Positions 44,386-52,768 of a stretch of 64,000 nucleotides of DNA are shown here, piece after piece. The stretch covers positions 62,001 through 126,000 of the forward strand of contig CAYPMR010000001.1 in the NCBI GenBank assembly GCA_964411665.1, given 5' to 3'. The number at the start of each line of letters is the position of its first letter. The stretch's first letter is position 1. The position numbers were made by a program, and so were the translations under genes. The notes below the pieces were generated by a model. The model did not search any database and was not told the DNA's origin. It was given only the letters and a program-made list of their open reading frames with translations. Origin of the DNA: CALFCE01 sp964411665. Lineage in GTDB: Bacteria > Pseudomonadota > Gammaproteobacteria > Granulosicoccales > Granulosicoccaceae.

Positions 44386-45519
44386 TCACAGCTTGATATT
44401 AAACGGACCAGAACGTAGGGATATGATGTCATCCAGAATTAAAATAGTTTTGATCAAACAACGCCTAGCTTCACTTTTGAATACCTCAGCATGCACACCT
44501 TTGTTAGATAAATTGGATAGCTTGTCTAACTGCGTGGCTAAACTTTCAACTGAAATCGCAACTAGCTCTATGTTAGTGTTACTCGCCAGTTCTTTACTAG
44601 CAAAGGCCAAGATTCGGTTCTTATACTGCGCTTTTCCGACCTTACGCCCCCCTACTTCTTTAGCTTGGGAAGGGAACAAGCAATCAGCGACGTATTCAAT
44701 AATCCGCCGACATGAGACTGCTACATGAGCATAATCTTCATTTACTTCTGCCCTATTGAAGCTACGTAGGGCAGACCAAAGCTTACTTCCAATTTCTGGA
44801 GCGGGATCCGAGAGCCTACTAATTACTTGATCTGCAAGCGACGCTAAAGAATCTCCTAAATCTGCCTTTAACTCCGCGATTCTTCGAGCATGTTCGTAAT
44901 TATGGTAGTTATCAAATATCGTAAACCGGCCATTTAGAGACTCAAAGCTAACATCTTTAAATCCAAGCTCTTTAAGCTCTTCTAGGTGCCCCTCGTCCTT
45001 TGAGTCATCGCTTACTCCGTCCCAAAAAACATTCAAGGATTTCCCGACTATTCGGTAACAAGGTACCAATGAGCCTGGATATGCCAGCCAGTGCGTTTTA
45101 GATGTTTCATCTACCTGAATTGCGCCTAGATAGAAATCAGTCTTCTTCAGAGCCTCATCAATCCTGCAGCAATCATTGAAGCTGATACTTTCGAAGCAGA
45201 TCACCCAAACATTATTTTGCACAAATCGATCGATGCTTTCATCAGTAATAGTGCGCCAAATATGAGAATCTGGATTTAACAGGTTATTAATATTTTCGAT
45301 GTACTTATCTTTGTTAAAGTGATGGACCTGCCTATCTTCGTCTAACTGTTCGATATCCACACTCCTGCTTCTAAGCAGGAGATCACCCTGAAATATCTTA
45401 GAATGAAGATCGATAACACGAGATTCCAGAATTGCGTTCATCAGTGCTTTGCGAATAGGAGCACCATAATAATTTCCTAAAGACTCATCATCCGCATCAA
45501 AATGATACGATATTTTCAT
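44386..45519 (-). CDS. Unknown protein, coupled to a membrane HEPN-like protein
   Basis: 377 residues, no signal peptide or membrane helix. I do not recognise the N-terminal 220 residues. The C-terminal part is helical (EDYAHVAVSCRRIIEYVADCLF, then LDKLSNLSNKGVHAEV and RCLIKTILILDDI) and recalls HEPN-type C-terminal domains in abortive-infection-like proteins, but a clean R-x4-6-H motif is not obvious. Its start overlaps the stop of the 205-residue gene by 4 bp, so they are made together and probably interact. A+T content is higher than in the flanks. Function unknown. Confidence 0.75.
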   Translation of the reverse strand: MKISYHFDADDESLGNYYGAPIRKALMNAILESRVIDLHSKIFQGDLLLRSRSVDIEQLDEDRQVHHFNKDKYIENINNLLNPDSHIWRTITDESIDRFVQNNVWVICFESISFNDCCRIDEALKKTDFYLGAIQVDETSKTHWLAYPGSLVPCYRIVGKSLNVFWDGVSDDSKDEGHLEELKELGFKDVSFESLNGRFTIFDNYHNYEHARRIAELKADLGDSLASLADQVISRLSDPAPEIGSKLWSALRSFNRAEVNEDYAHVAVSCRRIIEYVADCLFPSQAKEVGGRKVGKAQYKNRILAFASKELASNTNIELVAISVESLATQLDKLSNLSNKGVHAEVFKSEARRCLIKTILILDDIISLRSGPFNIKL

Positions 45520-46133
45520 AGTGTTCTCTTAGTGCTTAATGCCTCATTGATATGTTTATCAAGAACTGCAATTACATCAGACCCATATTCTATAGCCCAT
45601 GTGGCAACAGAAGGCTCAACATGTGCACCATGCGCAGCGGGATTACCAGCCATGATGATCTCACTAAGCCCACCTATTGCTTGATGATCAAGTACCTCCA
45701 GCTGCTGTAGCTGGTTAAGCATGCGTTTAAGGGAATGTGATTTTTGGATTTCATGGTGTATTGCTAGTTCTTTCACTCGCCGCTCAATTTCTATACGCAA
45801 ACCTACAAGCGCCAGATTTGGATCATTTTGGGGTTGAAACACCTCTGTATGATCAGTTACCTCATTCTGAGGATCAGTGGCTTTAGAATCAGAAGTAACT
45901 TGCTGCGCTGCCTCTTGGAGATCACGAAACTTTATCTCCCAGCCTCCAGGAAATTTCGCACTTTCTAAAAGTGCCGATAGCCACGGAAGAACGGCAACCA
46001 GCAACATACCTAATGTTATCGCGTCAATTTTTAGGCTAGGAAAGAGAACGCGCAGAGTAATAGCGACAAGTGCTATCACGGAAATAGCAATTTTCAGCCT
46101 TGTGATATTCGATATATTTTTCCAGTGCGCCAT
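45516..46133 (-). CDS. Small two-helix membrane protein with C-terminal HEPN/DUF4145-like domain
   Basis: 205 residues. Two membrane helices lie at about 13-33 and 38-57. After the juxtamembrane PGGWEIKFRDL and a polar linker, a helical domain (LRIEIERRVKELA...LSEIIMAGNPAAHGAHV) resembles DUF4145/HEPN-like domains. It is the first gene of a pair with the 377-residue protein, beginning 17 bp after an attC-like site, the usual place for a cassette start. Function unknown; membrane-anchored sensor in a defence pair is one idea. Confidence 0.75.
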   Translation of the reverse strand: MAHWKNISNITRLKIAISVIALVAITLRVLFPSLKIDAITLGMLLVAVLPWLSALLESAKFPGGWEIKFRDLQEAAQQVTSDSKATDPQNEVTDHTEVFQPQNDPNLALVGLRIEIERRVKELAIHHEIQKSHSLKRMLNQLQQLEVLDHQAIGGLSEIIMAGNPAAHGAHVEPSVATWAIEYGSDVIAVLDKHINEALSTKRTL

Positions 46134-46149
46134 GAAACCTTTACTTTGA

Positions 46150-46265
46150 GTTTACGCCCGCTTCAGTCGCAATTTATAAGCTGGCCGTTTTGCTGTACAG
46201 TGAAGCACAGTGACACAGCAATAAGCTCAGCTTATAAATTGTCGGGCTGCAAGCGTTTGTTAGGC
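46150..46265 (-). mobile_element. attC-like integron recombination site
   Basis: Read on the minus strand, four bases after the TAA of the 183-residue gene comes GCCTAACAAACGCTTGCAGC (R'' box RYYYAAC). An imperfect hairpin follows with perfect 14-bp arms CAATTTATAAGCTG (46228-46241 / 46170-46183) and a short central dyad, then GAAGCGGGCGTAAAC as the R' end. The ends resemble Vibrio-type cassette sites (TAACAAACGC ... GGGCGTTA) as I remember them. Length is 116 bp. The terminal GTT is changed to GTA, so the site may be worn. The next start codon follows by 16 bp. Confidence 0.6.
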
Positions 46266-46269
46266 GTTT

Positions 46270-46821
46270 TTAATCACAACCGTCAAGTTTCTTTCTAAAT
46301 TTAGCTCGGATAAACTTTGCACCGAGAAAGTCCTCAAACGCTTTAACACACTCGGCATCTTGCTCGCTTCGAATGAATTTTTCTTGTTTGTCTGATTTAA
46401 TCCAAGCTCCCTCTATGATTAGGGATAGTAAGCCTCTGAATATTTTTATCCATTCTTCACACTCCAACAAAAAGTCTTGTAAGAACTCGCCTAGATCAGA
46501 GAATGGTGCCTCATCTTTTCTATCATGAGTGAGACGCCATATTCGATGTACGATTAGGTTTCTTTTCTCCAGAAATCCATCTAGGAATTCACTCTTCAGG
46601 TGAAATTCATTCCCAAAAGTACCCGAAATTTGACCAAGTGTTGCTCTGAAATCTGAAAGATCTCCCCTGAGGAATTTTTCGGGGTCAAGATTCTTAAATG
46701 CACGGTTATTTTTCGCTTCACTAATGTGGGAATAGTGTGATGCTAACCCGTACAAGCCATATTCAAATTTCTGTACAGAATACACACATGCGCCTAGTAA
46801 GGTGAGCTCTCTTTCGTTCAT
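46270..46821 (-). CDS. Unknown helical protein with HEPN-type R-x4-H motif
   Basis: 183 residues, soluble and mostly helical. EKRNLIVHRIW (about residues 86-96) contains R-x4-H, the ribonuclease motif of HEPN domains, in the typical RN-x3-H context. No antitoxin partner is evident on this strand. Its stop is 4 bp before the attC-like site, and 19 bp upstream of its ATG on the minus strand is GTTAGGC (46841-46847), the core seen at cassette borders. It therefore looks like a single integron cassette gene. Possible RNase toxin or defence factor; unproven. Confidence 0.7.
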   Translation of the reverse strand: MNERELTLLGACVYSVQKFEYGLYGLASHYSHISEAKNNRAFKNLDPEKFLRGDLSDFRATLGQISGTFGNEFHLKSEFLDGFLEKRNLIVHRIWRLTHDRKDEAPFSDLGEFLQDFLLECEEWIKIFRGLLSLIIEGAWIKSDKQEKFIRSEQDAECVKAFEDFLGAKFIRAKFRKKLDGCD

Positions 46822-47189
46822 GTTACGTTCTACTTTTCTCGCCTAACAGCATATATAAAAGGAAAACCACCGTTTATGTATTCTTATATGCTTTTCCATA
46901 TACGAATAATTTCAGAGCCTTCCAAGGAATGAATATCTCTGGATTATTCATTGGTTTAGCTTCTAGTGGAGGATAATACGATATTTACATATACGATAAA
47001 CTGATTATTTATCGAAGAATGCTCTAATCTGACAGCAAACTAAACTAAAGATTTAGCAGCTGAGCAGTGTCTATACTGTTGTTGGAAGAAAACAGACAGT
47101 TAAGTCCCAGCTTTATAATGAAAGATTTGTAATTGACCTCTCGACTTTCGCGCATTCTTTCTACGCAAAAATATGAAACTACGGGAGGA
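46822..47189. other. A+T-rich gap with a cassette-border-like GTTAGGC
   Basis: No convincing gene. On the minus strand GTTAGGC (46841-46847) precedes the 183-residue gene, and a weak hairpin (GGAAAA...TTTTCC, about 46860-46897) lies just upstream of it. The matching RYYYAAC box of a full attC is not seen. This marks the right-hand edge of the accessory block. Confidence 0.4.
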
Positions 47190-48275
47190 CTAAGCAACAA
47201 CAAAAGGATCACGCGGTAATTCAGACAACACCTCTGCTCCATGATCATGAAGATAAACAATCTCTTCAAGACGCAAGCCGAATCTGTTGGGTAAATAGAT
47301 ACCCGGCTCTATTGAGAACACCATCCCTTCTCGTAGCACAGTATCGGAGCTGGCGGTTATGTATGGTGGCTCATGGATTTCTGTGCCGAGTCCGTGGCCG
47401 GTCCTATGGACGAAGTATTCGCCGTAACCAGCATCACGTATAACACTGCGGGCGGCTTCGTCGACAGTCATTGCAACAACGCCGGGTTTTGCAGCTGCCA
47501 ATGCGGCTTCGACCGCTGCGTTAACGATTTCGTGGACCTCTTCATAGCCATCGGGTGCTTTACCGATAAGTGCCATGCGGGTCATATCACTGTAGTAACC
47601 GAGGCTACCTGCGCCGATATCCATAACTACTGCATCGCCTGTTGCCAGTTTTGACGTGCCGGTGTGATGGTGTGGGTAAGCGCCATTGGGACCGGTGCCT
47701 ACGATACCAAAAAGCATATCAGCGTCATGTTGTGCAAATGCTTCTTTGGCTAATGCCGCGACCTCTTGTTCCGACATACCAGCATGCATCGCACGCCAAG
47801 TGGCTTGCATAGCCTGGTCGCATATAAGCGCGTTTTGTTTTAACGCAGCGTATTCGCCTTGTTCTTTACACATGCGCAACAGTCCGACTGTTGTTGCAGT
47901 GAATTGGGTATTAGCTTGTGGTAATGCTTGTTGGGCTAGCGCTGCAAAGTCTGCGCGCATGGTTTCGTCTAGAACTGCGGTTTTTGCGTTAGTTGCTGAG
48001 AAGGTGGTTAGTAGCTTATTAAGGGCAGCGTCTGGGCCGTCTTCGTCGGACCATTCGAAAAAAGGGAGTTCGGTTTGTTGTCTGGCGCTTTCGGCTTCTA
48101 GTGCTGGCATCAGGAAGCCGGCATATTCTGGTGTGATACAGCAGAGTAATGGGCGCTCGTCTGCGTGGGGCCGGATGCCTAGTAGCCAGGCTAGGTGTGC
48201 GCCGGGGCCTAGTATGACTATGTCTACTTTTTGGGTAGTCATTTCTTTGCGTAGTCTTTCTAGGCGTTTGGTCAT
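47190..48275 (-). CDS. M24 family metallopeptidase (Xaa-Pro aminopeptidase/dipeptidase-like)
   Basis: 361 residues. An N-terminal creatinase-like domain is followed by the pita-bread domain with all five metal ligands: Asp 219 (VMDIGAG), Asp 230 (SDMTR), His 294 (GHGLGTEIHE), Glu 323 (SIEPGIY) and Glu 337 (RLEE). Cleaves X-Pro bonds or related amide/methyl-amine bonds (creatinase shares the fold). Slightly short for PepP (about 440), closer to PepQ-type enzymes. Monocistronic and of normal composition. Confidence 0.9.
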   Translation of the reverse strand: MTKRLERLRKEMTTQKVDIVILGPGAHLAWLLGIRPHADERPLLCCITPEYAGFLMPALEAESARQQTELPFFEWSDEDGPDAALNKLLTTFSATNAKTAVLDETMRADFAALAQQALPQANTQFTATTVGLLRMCKEQGEYAALKQNALICDQAMQATWRAMHAGMSEQEVAALAKEAFAQHDADMLFGIVGTGPNGAYPHHHTGTSKLATGDAVVMDIGAGSLGYYSDMTRMALIGKAPDGYEEVHEIVNAAVEAALAAAKPGVVAMTVDEAARSVIRDAGYGEYFVHRTGHGLGTEIHEPPYITASSDTVLREGMVFSIEPGIYLPNRFGLRLEEIVYLHDHGAEVLSELPRDPFVVA

Positions 48276-48346
48276 GGCGAGGGGCCTGGTCGGGTTGTTG
48301 TTTGGGTGCTATTCGACCCTGAACATCATGCTCTGATTGACAATGG

Positions 48347-48366
48347 ATCCCCGCCTACGCGGGGAT
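48347..48366. repeat. REP-like hairpin ATCCCCGC-CTAC-GCGGGGAT
   Basis: Perfect 8-bp stem with 4-nt loop inside TGGATCCCCGCCTACGCGG, a palindrome type scattered widely in proteobacterial genomes. It lies in the 211-bp gap after the HerA-like gene. A 16-bp direct repeat TTAGTGTTTATACGCA follows at 48420-48435 and 48447-48462. Confidence 0.75.
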
Positions 48367-48486
48367 GACGGGGTTGTTGTTTATTATGACGGTGTTGTTG
48401 TTTAGACGTGGTGAGGACATTAGTGTTTATACGCAGGGCGGCACCCTTAGTGTTTATACGCAAGGATGATGGCCGTCATTGAGAGG

Positions 48487-50898
48487 CTAGTCTACCGGGA
48501 TCCAGATTAGTGCAACATCATCAATACTGATATCGGTTTTTTCCAGTCCTACAGTTTGCGACTCTATGTTTTCTGCTTTTTCGCTCCATTCATCCTGTAT
48601 CTCATAGAGATCTTCAGTCAGCGTATCTTCAAGCTCTTGTCGGTCTTCCATTAAATCTGCATAGCGGTTTTCTGCTGTGCGTACGCGTTCTTGTGCGCGG
48701 CCTGCCATTCTTCCTTTGCTTTGACTGCGTCTTATGCCGCTGGTAATTGTGCGTGTTGTGGTTCTGCCGCCCAGTAGGCCACCTAGGACCCCGCCGGCTA
48801 TATCAAGCATCTGGCTGGTTTTTTGTTCGCGGGCGCGTGTGAAGGCATCGAACTTGGCTTCGCGAATTTTGTCTTCTGCTTTTTCTATGGAAGCGTTAAT
48901 GCGATCAAGTTTGCGTGAAAGTACATCTCTGAGTTTGGCTGCATCCTTATCCGCCCTGTTGTCTGCTTCTTGCTGACAACGCACACGAAAATCGTCTTCG
49001 GCCTCCCCTACTCGTGAATATATCTTCAAATCCGGGTTGATGAAAATCTCAACTTCCTGATTGCGATACAGATGATCCTTGATCGCAGTTTGTGCAGACT
49101 TGAAATAGGTTTTGTTTTTTATCTTCGCATCAGGGAGAACGTAGATGGCACCTTCCGGTTCTTTTTTCTGTAAGTCCCTGTCATCGTAGTCGACGACTAT
49201 CGCATCATCGGCATCGGCGGGTCCATCAAGCGGTGTGATAATCGCTTCCCACTCAGATTTGTGCTTGAGTTTCGCCTTGGTGTCATCAAATAACATTTCC
49301 ACGCGTACAGCGATGCCTGCCTTCAGGCGTTTACCGGTTGCAGAAGCACCGATGTCATCAGCATAGGGCACACCTGGGTCCAGATAGCGTATTGAGACGT
49401 TATCAGCCATTTGTGGCGCTGTGCGGCTTTCATTGTCTGCCAGCGGTTCATCCGCTGCACTAGACGTATCAGCACCTGCCGATTGTGTTGCTGCTGTGGC
49501 TGCCGCGGCGCTTTCTTTTTTCTCAGTTGGCGTTAGCTGTGATATCTGATCACGCGTTAACGGGCCCGGTAAATAAGACATGGCCCAACGTGTCTGGAAC
49601 AATTGCGGTTGTCCGCTGCGGGTTGAATGCATGACGAACTGACGTTTATCCAGCGCTGCTATGGTCTTGCCCAATGCAACCGTGTCCACCGCACCGTCAC
49701 TGGCAGACATCCCTTCCAGTAAACGTTTTTGATCGTTCTCTGTCTGTAGCCTGCCAATCATCCAGGTACCGGCATTCGACAAGGCTTTGTAATCAATATC
49801 AACCGGGTTCTGTGTGGATAGTACTAGCCCTACTCCGAATGCACGTGCCTGTTTAAGTATGGTTAATATCGGTTTCTTTGATGGTGGTGAACCGATGGGT
49901 GGTACATAGCCGAACACTTCATCCATGTACACCAGTGCACGTAAATCACTAGTGCCCGGTTGCTTGCGCATCCAGGTAACCATTTTGGATAACAACAAGG
50001 TGACGACGAACTGGCGTTCCTGCTCTGACAGATGACCCAGTGAAATTATCGCTGCACGCGGCTTGTCACCCGGTGCATACAACATGTCTTGTATATCGAG
50101 CGGTAAACCTTCTGTCCAGCTGGCGAACGCGGGGGACGCAGCCAGCCCGTTAAGCTTCATGGCCAATTTGACCCGATCTTTCATCGGAAAGAACGTATCA
50201 AGATCAATCACGCCGAGTTTGCGCATCGGTGGTTGCTGTACCAGTCCGATCAGCTGACCGAGGTCAAGGCTTTTGCCCTGTGACCAACTCCAGTTAATGA
50301 TGTTCGACAGCAGGATGTGCTCACGACTACCGAGTGGATCAGCATCGATACCGATCAGCCCTAACAATGACGAGGCAAGCGCTTCGATCTCATCTTGCAA
50401 GGTCTCGGCATCAATATCATCGCCGGGCGCTGACAGGGATCCGATGATGTTTAAACTGACACCCGCTGTAGATCCCGGCGTGTATATAGTGAAATCGGCT
50501 GTGTCGCGCAGGCGCTGGATACGATCAGGTGTTATGCCCGAACTTGCCAGACCGGATTTCCACATTTGCGCCTTCTCGACTGCCGCGCCGGCGGCATCCC
50601 CGCCAGCTTCCGACTCACTGATCCAGGGCATGAAATCTGTTGGCAACAACTGCGGAAACGATAGCATCAGGTTGCCCATATCCCCTTTCGGGTCAATGAT
50701 CAGGGCGGGAATCCCTGCCAGCAGGTTCTCCTCCAGCAGGACAACACCCAGGCCGGTTTTACCGGAACCCGTCATACCGACGATGACACCATGGGTGGTG
50801 AGGTTCGAGGATTCGTAAAACAACTTCTCGTTCGAATCAGACGTACTGCCGAGATAAAAGCTTCCGTCAGGTACGGTTACCGGGTTATCGATGGTCAT
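48487..50898 (-). CDS. HerA/DUF87-like ATPase with long coiled C-terminus
   Basis: 803 residues. An N-terminal FtsK/HerA-type P-loop domain has Walker A GMTGSGKT (41-48), LIIDPKGDMG, Walker B ALVYMDEVFGYVPP and the sensor LVLSTQNPVDIDYKA. From about residue 440 an Ala/acidic linker leads to a beta-rich middle part, then a charged helical region (about 625-770) interrupted by the Gly-rich segment DIAGGVLGGLLGGRTTTRT. HerA-like pumps translocate DNA or act as helicases; the NurA nuclease partner is not adjacent. Role here unknown. Confidence 0.83.
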   Translation of the reverse strand: MTIDNPVTVPDGSFYLGSTSDSNEKLFYESSNLTTHGVIVGMTGSGKTGLGVVLLEENLLAGIPALIIDPKGDMGNLMLSFPQLLPTDFMPWISESEAGGDAAGAAVEKAQMWKSGLASSGITPDRIQRLRDTADFTIYTPGSTAGVSLNIIGSLSAPGDDIDAETLQDEIEALASSLLGLIGIDADPLGSREHILLSNIINWSWSQGKSLDLGQLIGLVQQPPMRKLGVIDLDTFFPMKDRVKLAMKLNGLAASPAFASWTEGLPLDIQDMLYAPGDKPRAAIISLGHLSEQERQFVVTLLLSKMVTWMRKQPGTSDLRALVYMDEVFGYVPPIGSPPSKKPILTILKQARAFGVGLVLSTQNPVDIDYKALSNAGTWMIGRLQTENDQKRLLEGMSASDGAVDTVALGKTIAALDKRQFVMHSTRSGQPQLFQTRWAMSYLPGPLTRDQISQLTPTEKKESAAAATAATQSAGADTSSAADEPLADNESRTAPQMADNVSIRYLDPGVPYADDIGASATGKRLKAGIAVRVEMLFDDTKAKLKHKSEWEAIITPLDGPADADDAIVVDYDDRDLQKKEPEGAIYVLPDAKIKNKTYFKSAQTAIKDHLYRNQEVEIFINPDLKIYSRVGEAEDDFRVRCQQEADNRADKDAAKLRDVLSRKLDRINASIEKAEDKIREAKFDAFTRAREQKTSQMLDIAGGVLGGLLGGRTTTRTITSGIRRSQSKGRMAGRAQERVRTAENRYADLMEDRQELEDTLTEDLYEIQDEWSEKAENIESQTVGLEKTDISIDDVALIWIPVD

Positions 50899-50957
50899 TG
50901 CGGAGACTCTTGGAGTTGGGTTTCAACTATCAATACTAGCAAGAGACAGGGAAAACA

Positions 50958-51719
50958 TCAGGATTTGAGTTTATACCCGGTCTTGAATATCCACCAGACC
51001 AGAGCCAGACACAGGGCCAGAAAAATCAGGATCATGGCCAGGCTCAAGCCCACACTGACATCGGAAATTTCAAAAAAGCTCCAGCGAAAGCCACTGATCA
51101 GATAGAGCACCGGGTTGAATAACGTTACCTGCTGCCAGAATTCAGGCAGCATATCAACGGAATAGAAACTGCCGCCGAGGAAAACCAGGGGTGTGATTAC
51201 CAACAGCGGGATGAGCTGCAGCTTTTCAAAATTCTCCGCCCACAACCCGATGATAAAACCGAACAGGCTAAAGGAAATACAAGTCAGGATGAAAAAGGTC
51301 ATCATCCAGATCGGGTGTCTTATCTCTAAATCAACAAAGAAGCTTGCTGTCACCAGAATGATGCTGCCGATGATAAAGGATTTGGTCGCAGCAGCACCAA
51401 CGTAGCCAGCAACAATCTCTACATAGGATATGGGTGCTGACATGATTTCGTAAATCGTGCCATTGAACTTTGGAAAAAAAATACCAAAGGACGCATTCGA
51501 TATGCTTTGCGTCAAGAGCGATAGCATCAGCAACCCGGGCACTATAAACACGCCATAAGATACGTTTTCGATACTTTGTATACGCGATCCGATAGCGGCC
51601 CCGAAAACAATAAAATACAGTGACGTTGATATCACCGGCGAGGCAATGCTTTGCATCAGGGTATTGCGAGTGCGCCGCATTTCATTCATGTAAATAACGC
51701 GGATGGCGTGATAGTTCAT
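50958..51719 (-). CDS. ABC-2 type exporter permease (YadH-like)
   Basis: 253 residues with six predicted membrane helices. TLMQSIASPVISTSLYFIVFG, FNGTIYEIMSAPISYVEIVAGY and the late VLYLISGFRWSF are typical of the ABC-2 permease family. Its start overlaps the ATPase stop by 4 bp. The pair resembles E. coli YadGH, an exporter of unknown substrate. Confidence 0.9.
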   Translation of the reverse strand: MNYHAIRVIYMNEMRRTRNTLMQSIASPVISTSLYFIVFGAAIGSRIQSIENVSYGVFIVPGLLMLSLLTQSISNASFGIFFPKFNGTIYEIMSAPISYVEIVAGYVGAAATKSFIIGSIILVTASFFVDLEIRHPIWMMTFFILTCISFSLFGFIIGLWAENFEKLQLIPLLVITPLVFLGGSFYSVDMLPEFWQQVTLFNPVLYLISGFRWSFFEISDVSVGLSLAMILIFLALCLALVWWIFKTGYKLKS

Positions 51720-52717
51720 CTAGCGCCCTCACTATCTGATTGAACAACAGTATCAACTGAACTACTCGATGCAGTTACGCTTGTGTCATCGGTACGCACC
51801 AAATCTACAAAAATATCTTCCAGAGAACTCTGCGAGGTGTGCAGATCAACTAACTGCAAACCACTATCGTGGATTGACGACAATAGTGTCGTAATGCCAG
51901 TTCGCCGTTCTGCATTCGGCTCATAGGTGTAGATGAGTGATCGTCCGTCATTGCCAATGGACAGATCAAAGTTTATTAGCTCCTTCGGGATTGCTTCAAT
52001 AGATTCCGTCAGATCAACGACCAGGGTTTTCTTGCCAAGCTTTTGCATCAGTGTTGTCTTGTCTTCAACCAACAATAATTCGCCGTTGTTGATAACGCCG
52101 ACACGATCAGCAATCTCTTCGGCTTCCTCAATATAGTGAGTCGTTAATATTATCGTGACGCCCGAACGACGCAGCTCTTCAACCAATTGCCACATGTCCT
52201 TGCGCAATTCCACATCGACGCCAGCGGTTGGTTCATCGAGAAACAGTATGCGGGGTTCATGGGAGAGCGCCTTGGCGATCAACACACGCCGTTTCATGCC
52301 ACCGGAAAGCGTCATCATAAACGCGTTCCTTTTCTCAGCCAGAGACAGGTCAGCCAACAATTTATCGATGTGTTCAGGGTTTGGTGGTTTGCCAAAGAGT
52401 CCGCGACTGAAGCTGATGGTGTCATGAACCCTGTCAAAAGCAGAGACGGTCAACTCCTGAGGCACAAGACCAATCAGCTCACGCGTTTTTCGAAACGAGT
52501 GCACCGTGTCATGTCCGTCAACCGATACCGAACCGCTGCTGGCTGACACCAGCCCGCAGATAATAGAGATAAGGGTTGTTTTGCCAGCACCATTGGGTCC
52601 CAACAAGGCCAGGATCTCGCCACGATTAATATCCAGATCAACAGATTTGAGGGCCTCATGGCCACTCGCGTAAATCTTGCTTAAATCCCGGATCGAGATT
52701 ATCGGATCAGTAGCCAC
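51716..52717 (-). CDS. ABC-2 type exporter ATPase (YadG/CcmA-like)
   Basis: 333 residues. Walker A GPNGAGKTT (40-48), signature LSGGMKRRVLIAKAL, Walker B RILFLDEPTAGVD and switch His (TTHYIEEAEEIAD) are intact. A C-terminal region of about 100 residues ends in a Ser/Thr/Val-rich tail. Works with the permease encoded downstream. Confidence 0.92.
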   Translation of the reverse strand: MATDPIISIRDLSKIYASGHEALKSVDLDINRGEILALLGPNGAGKTTLISIICGLVSASSGSVSVDGHDTVHSFRKTRELIGLVPQELTVSAFDRVHDTISFSRGLFGKPPNPEHIDKLLADLSLAEKRNAFMMTLSGGMKRRVLIAKALSHEPRILFLDEPTAGVDVELRKDMWQLVEELRRSGVTIILTTHYIEEAEEIADRVGVINNGELLLVEDKTTLMQKLGKKTLVVDLTESIEAIPKELINFDLSIGNDGRSLIYTYEPNAERRTGITTLLSSIHDSGLQLVDLHTSQSSLEDIFVDLVRTDDTSVTASSSSVDTVVQSDSEGAR

Positions 52718-52768
52718 GGTTGTCTGATTGATTTTGCGCTGTAACCAGTTGATCGATATTTAATCGCC

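Noticed and set aside
44335..44390. A second attC site after the 377-residue gene
   Set aside because: GTTGAGC and a central CCCCGCGGGG palindrome are suggestive, but the R'' box and outer stem do not pair convincingly.
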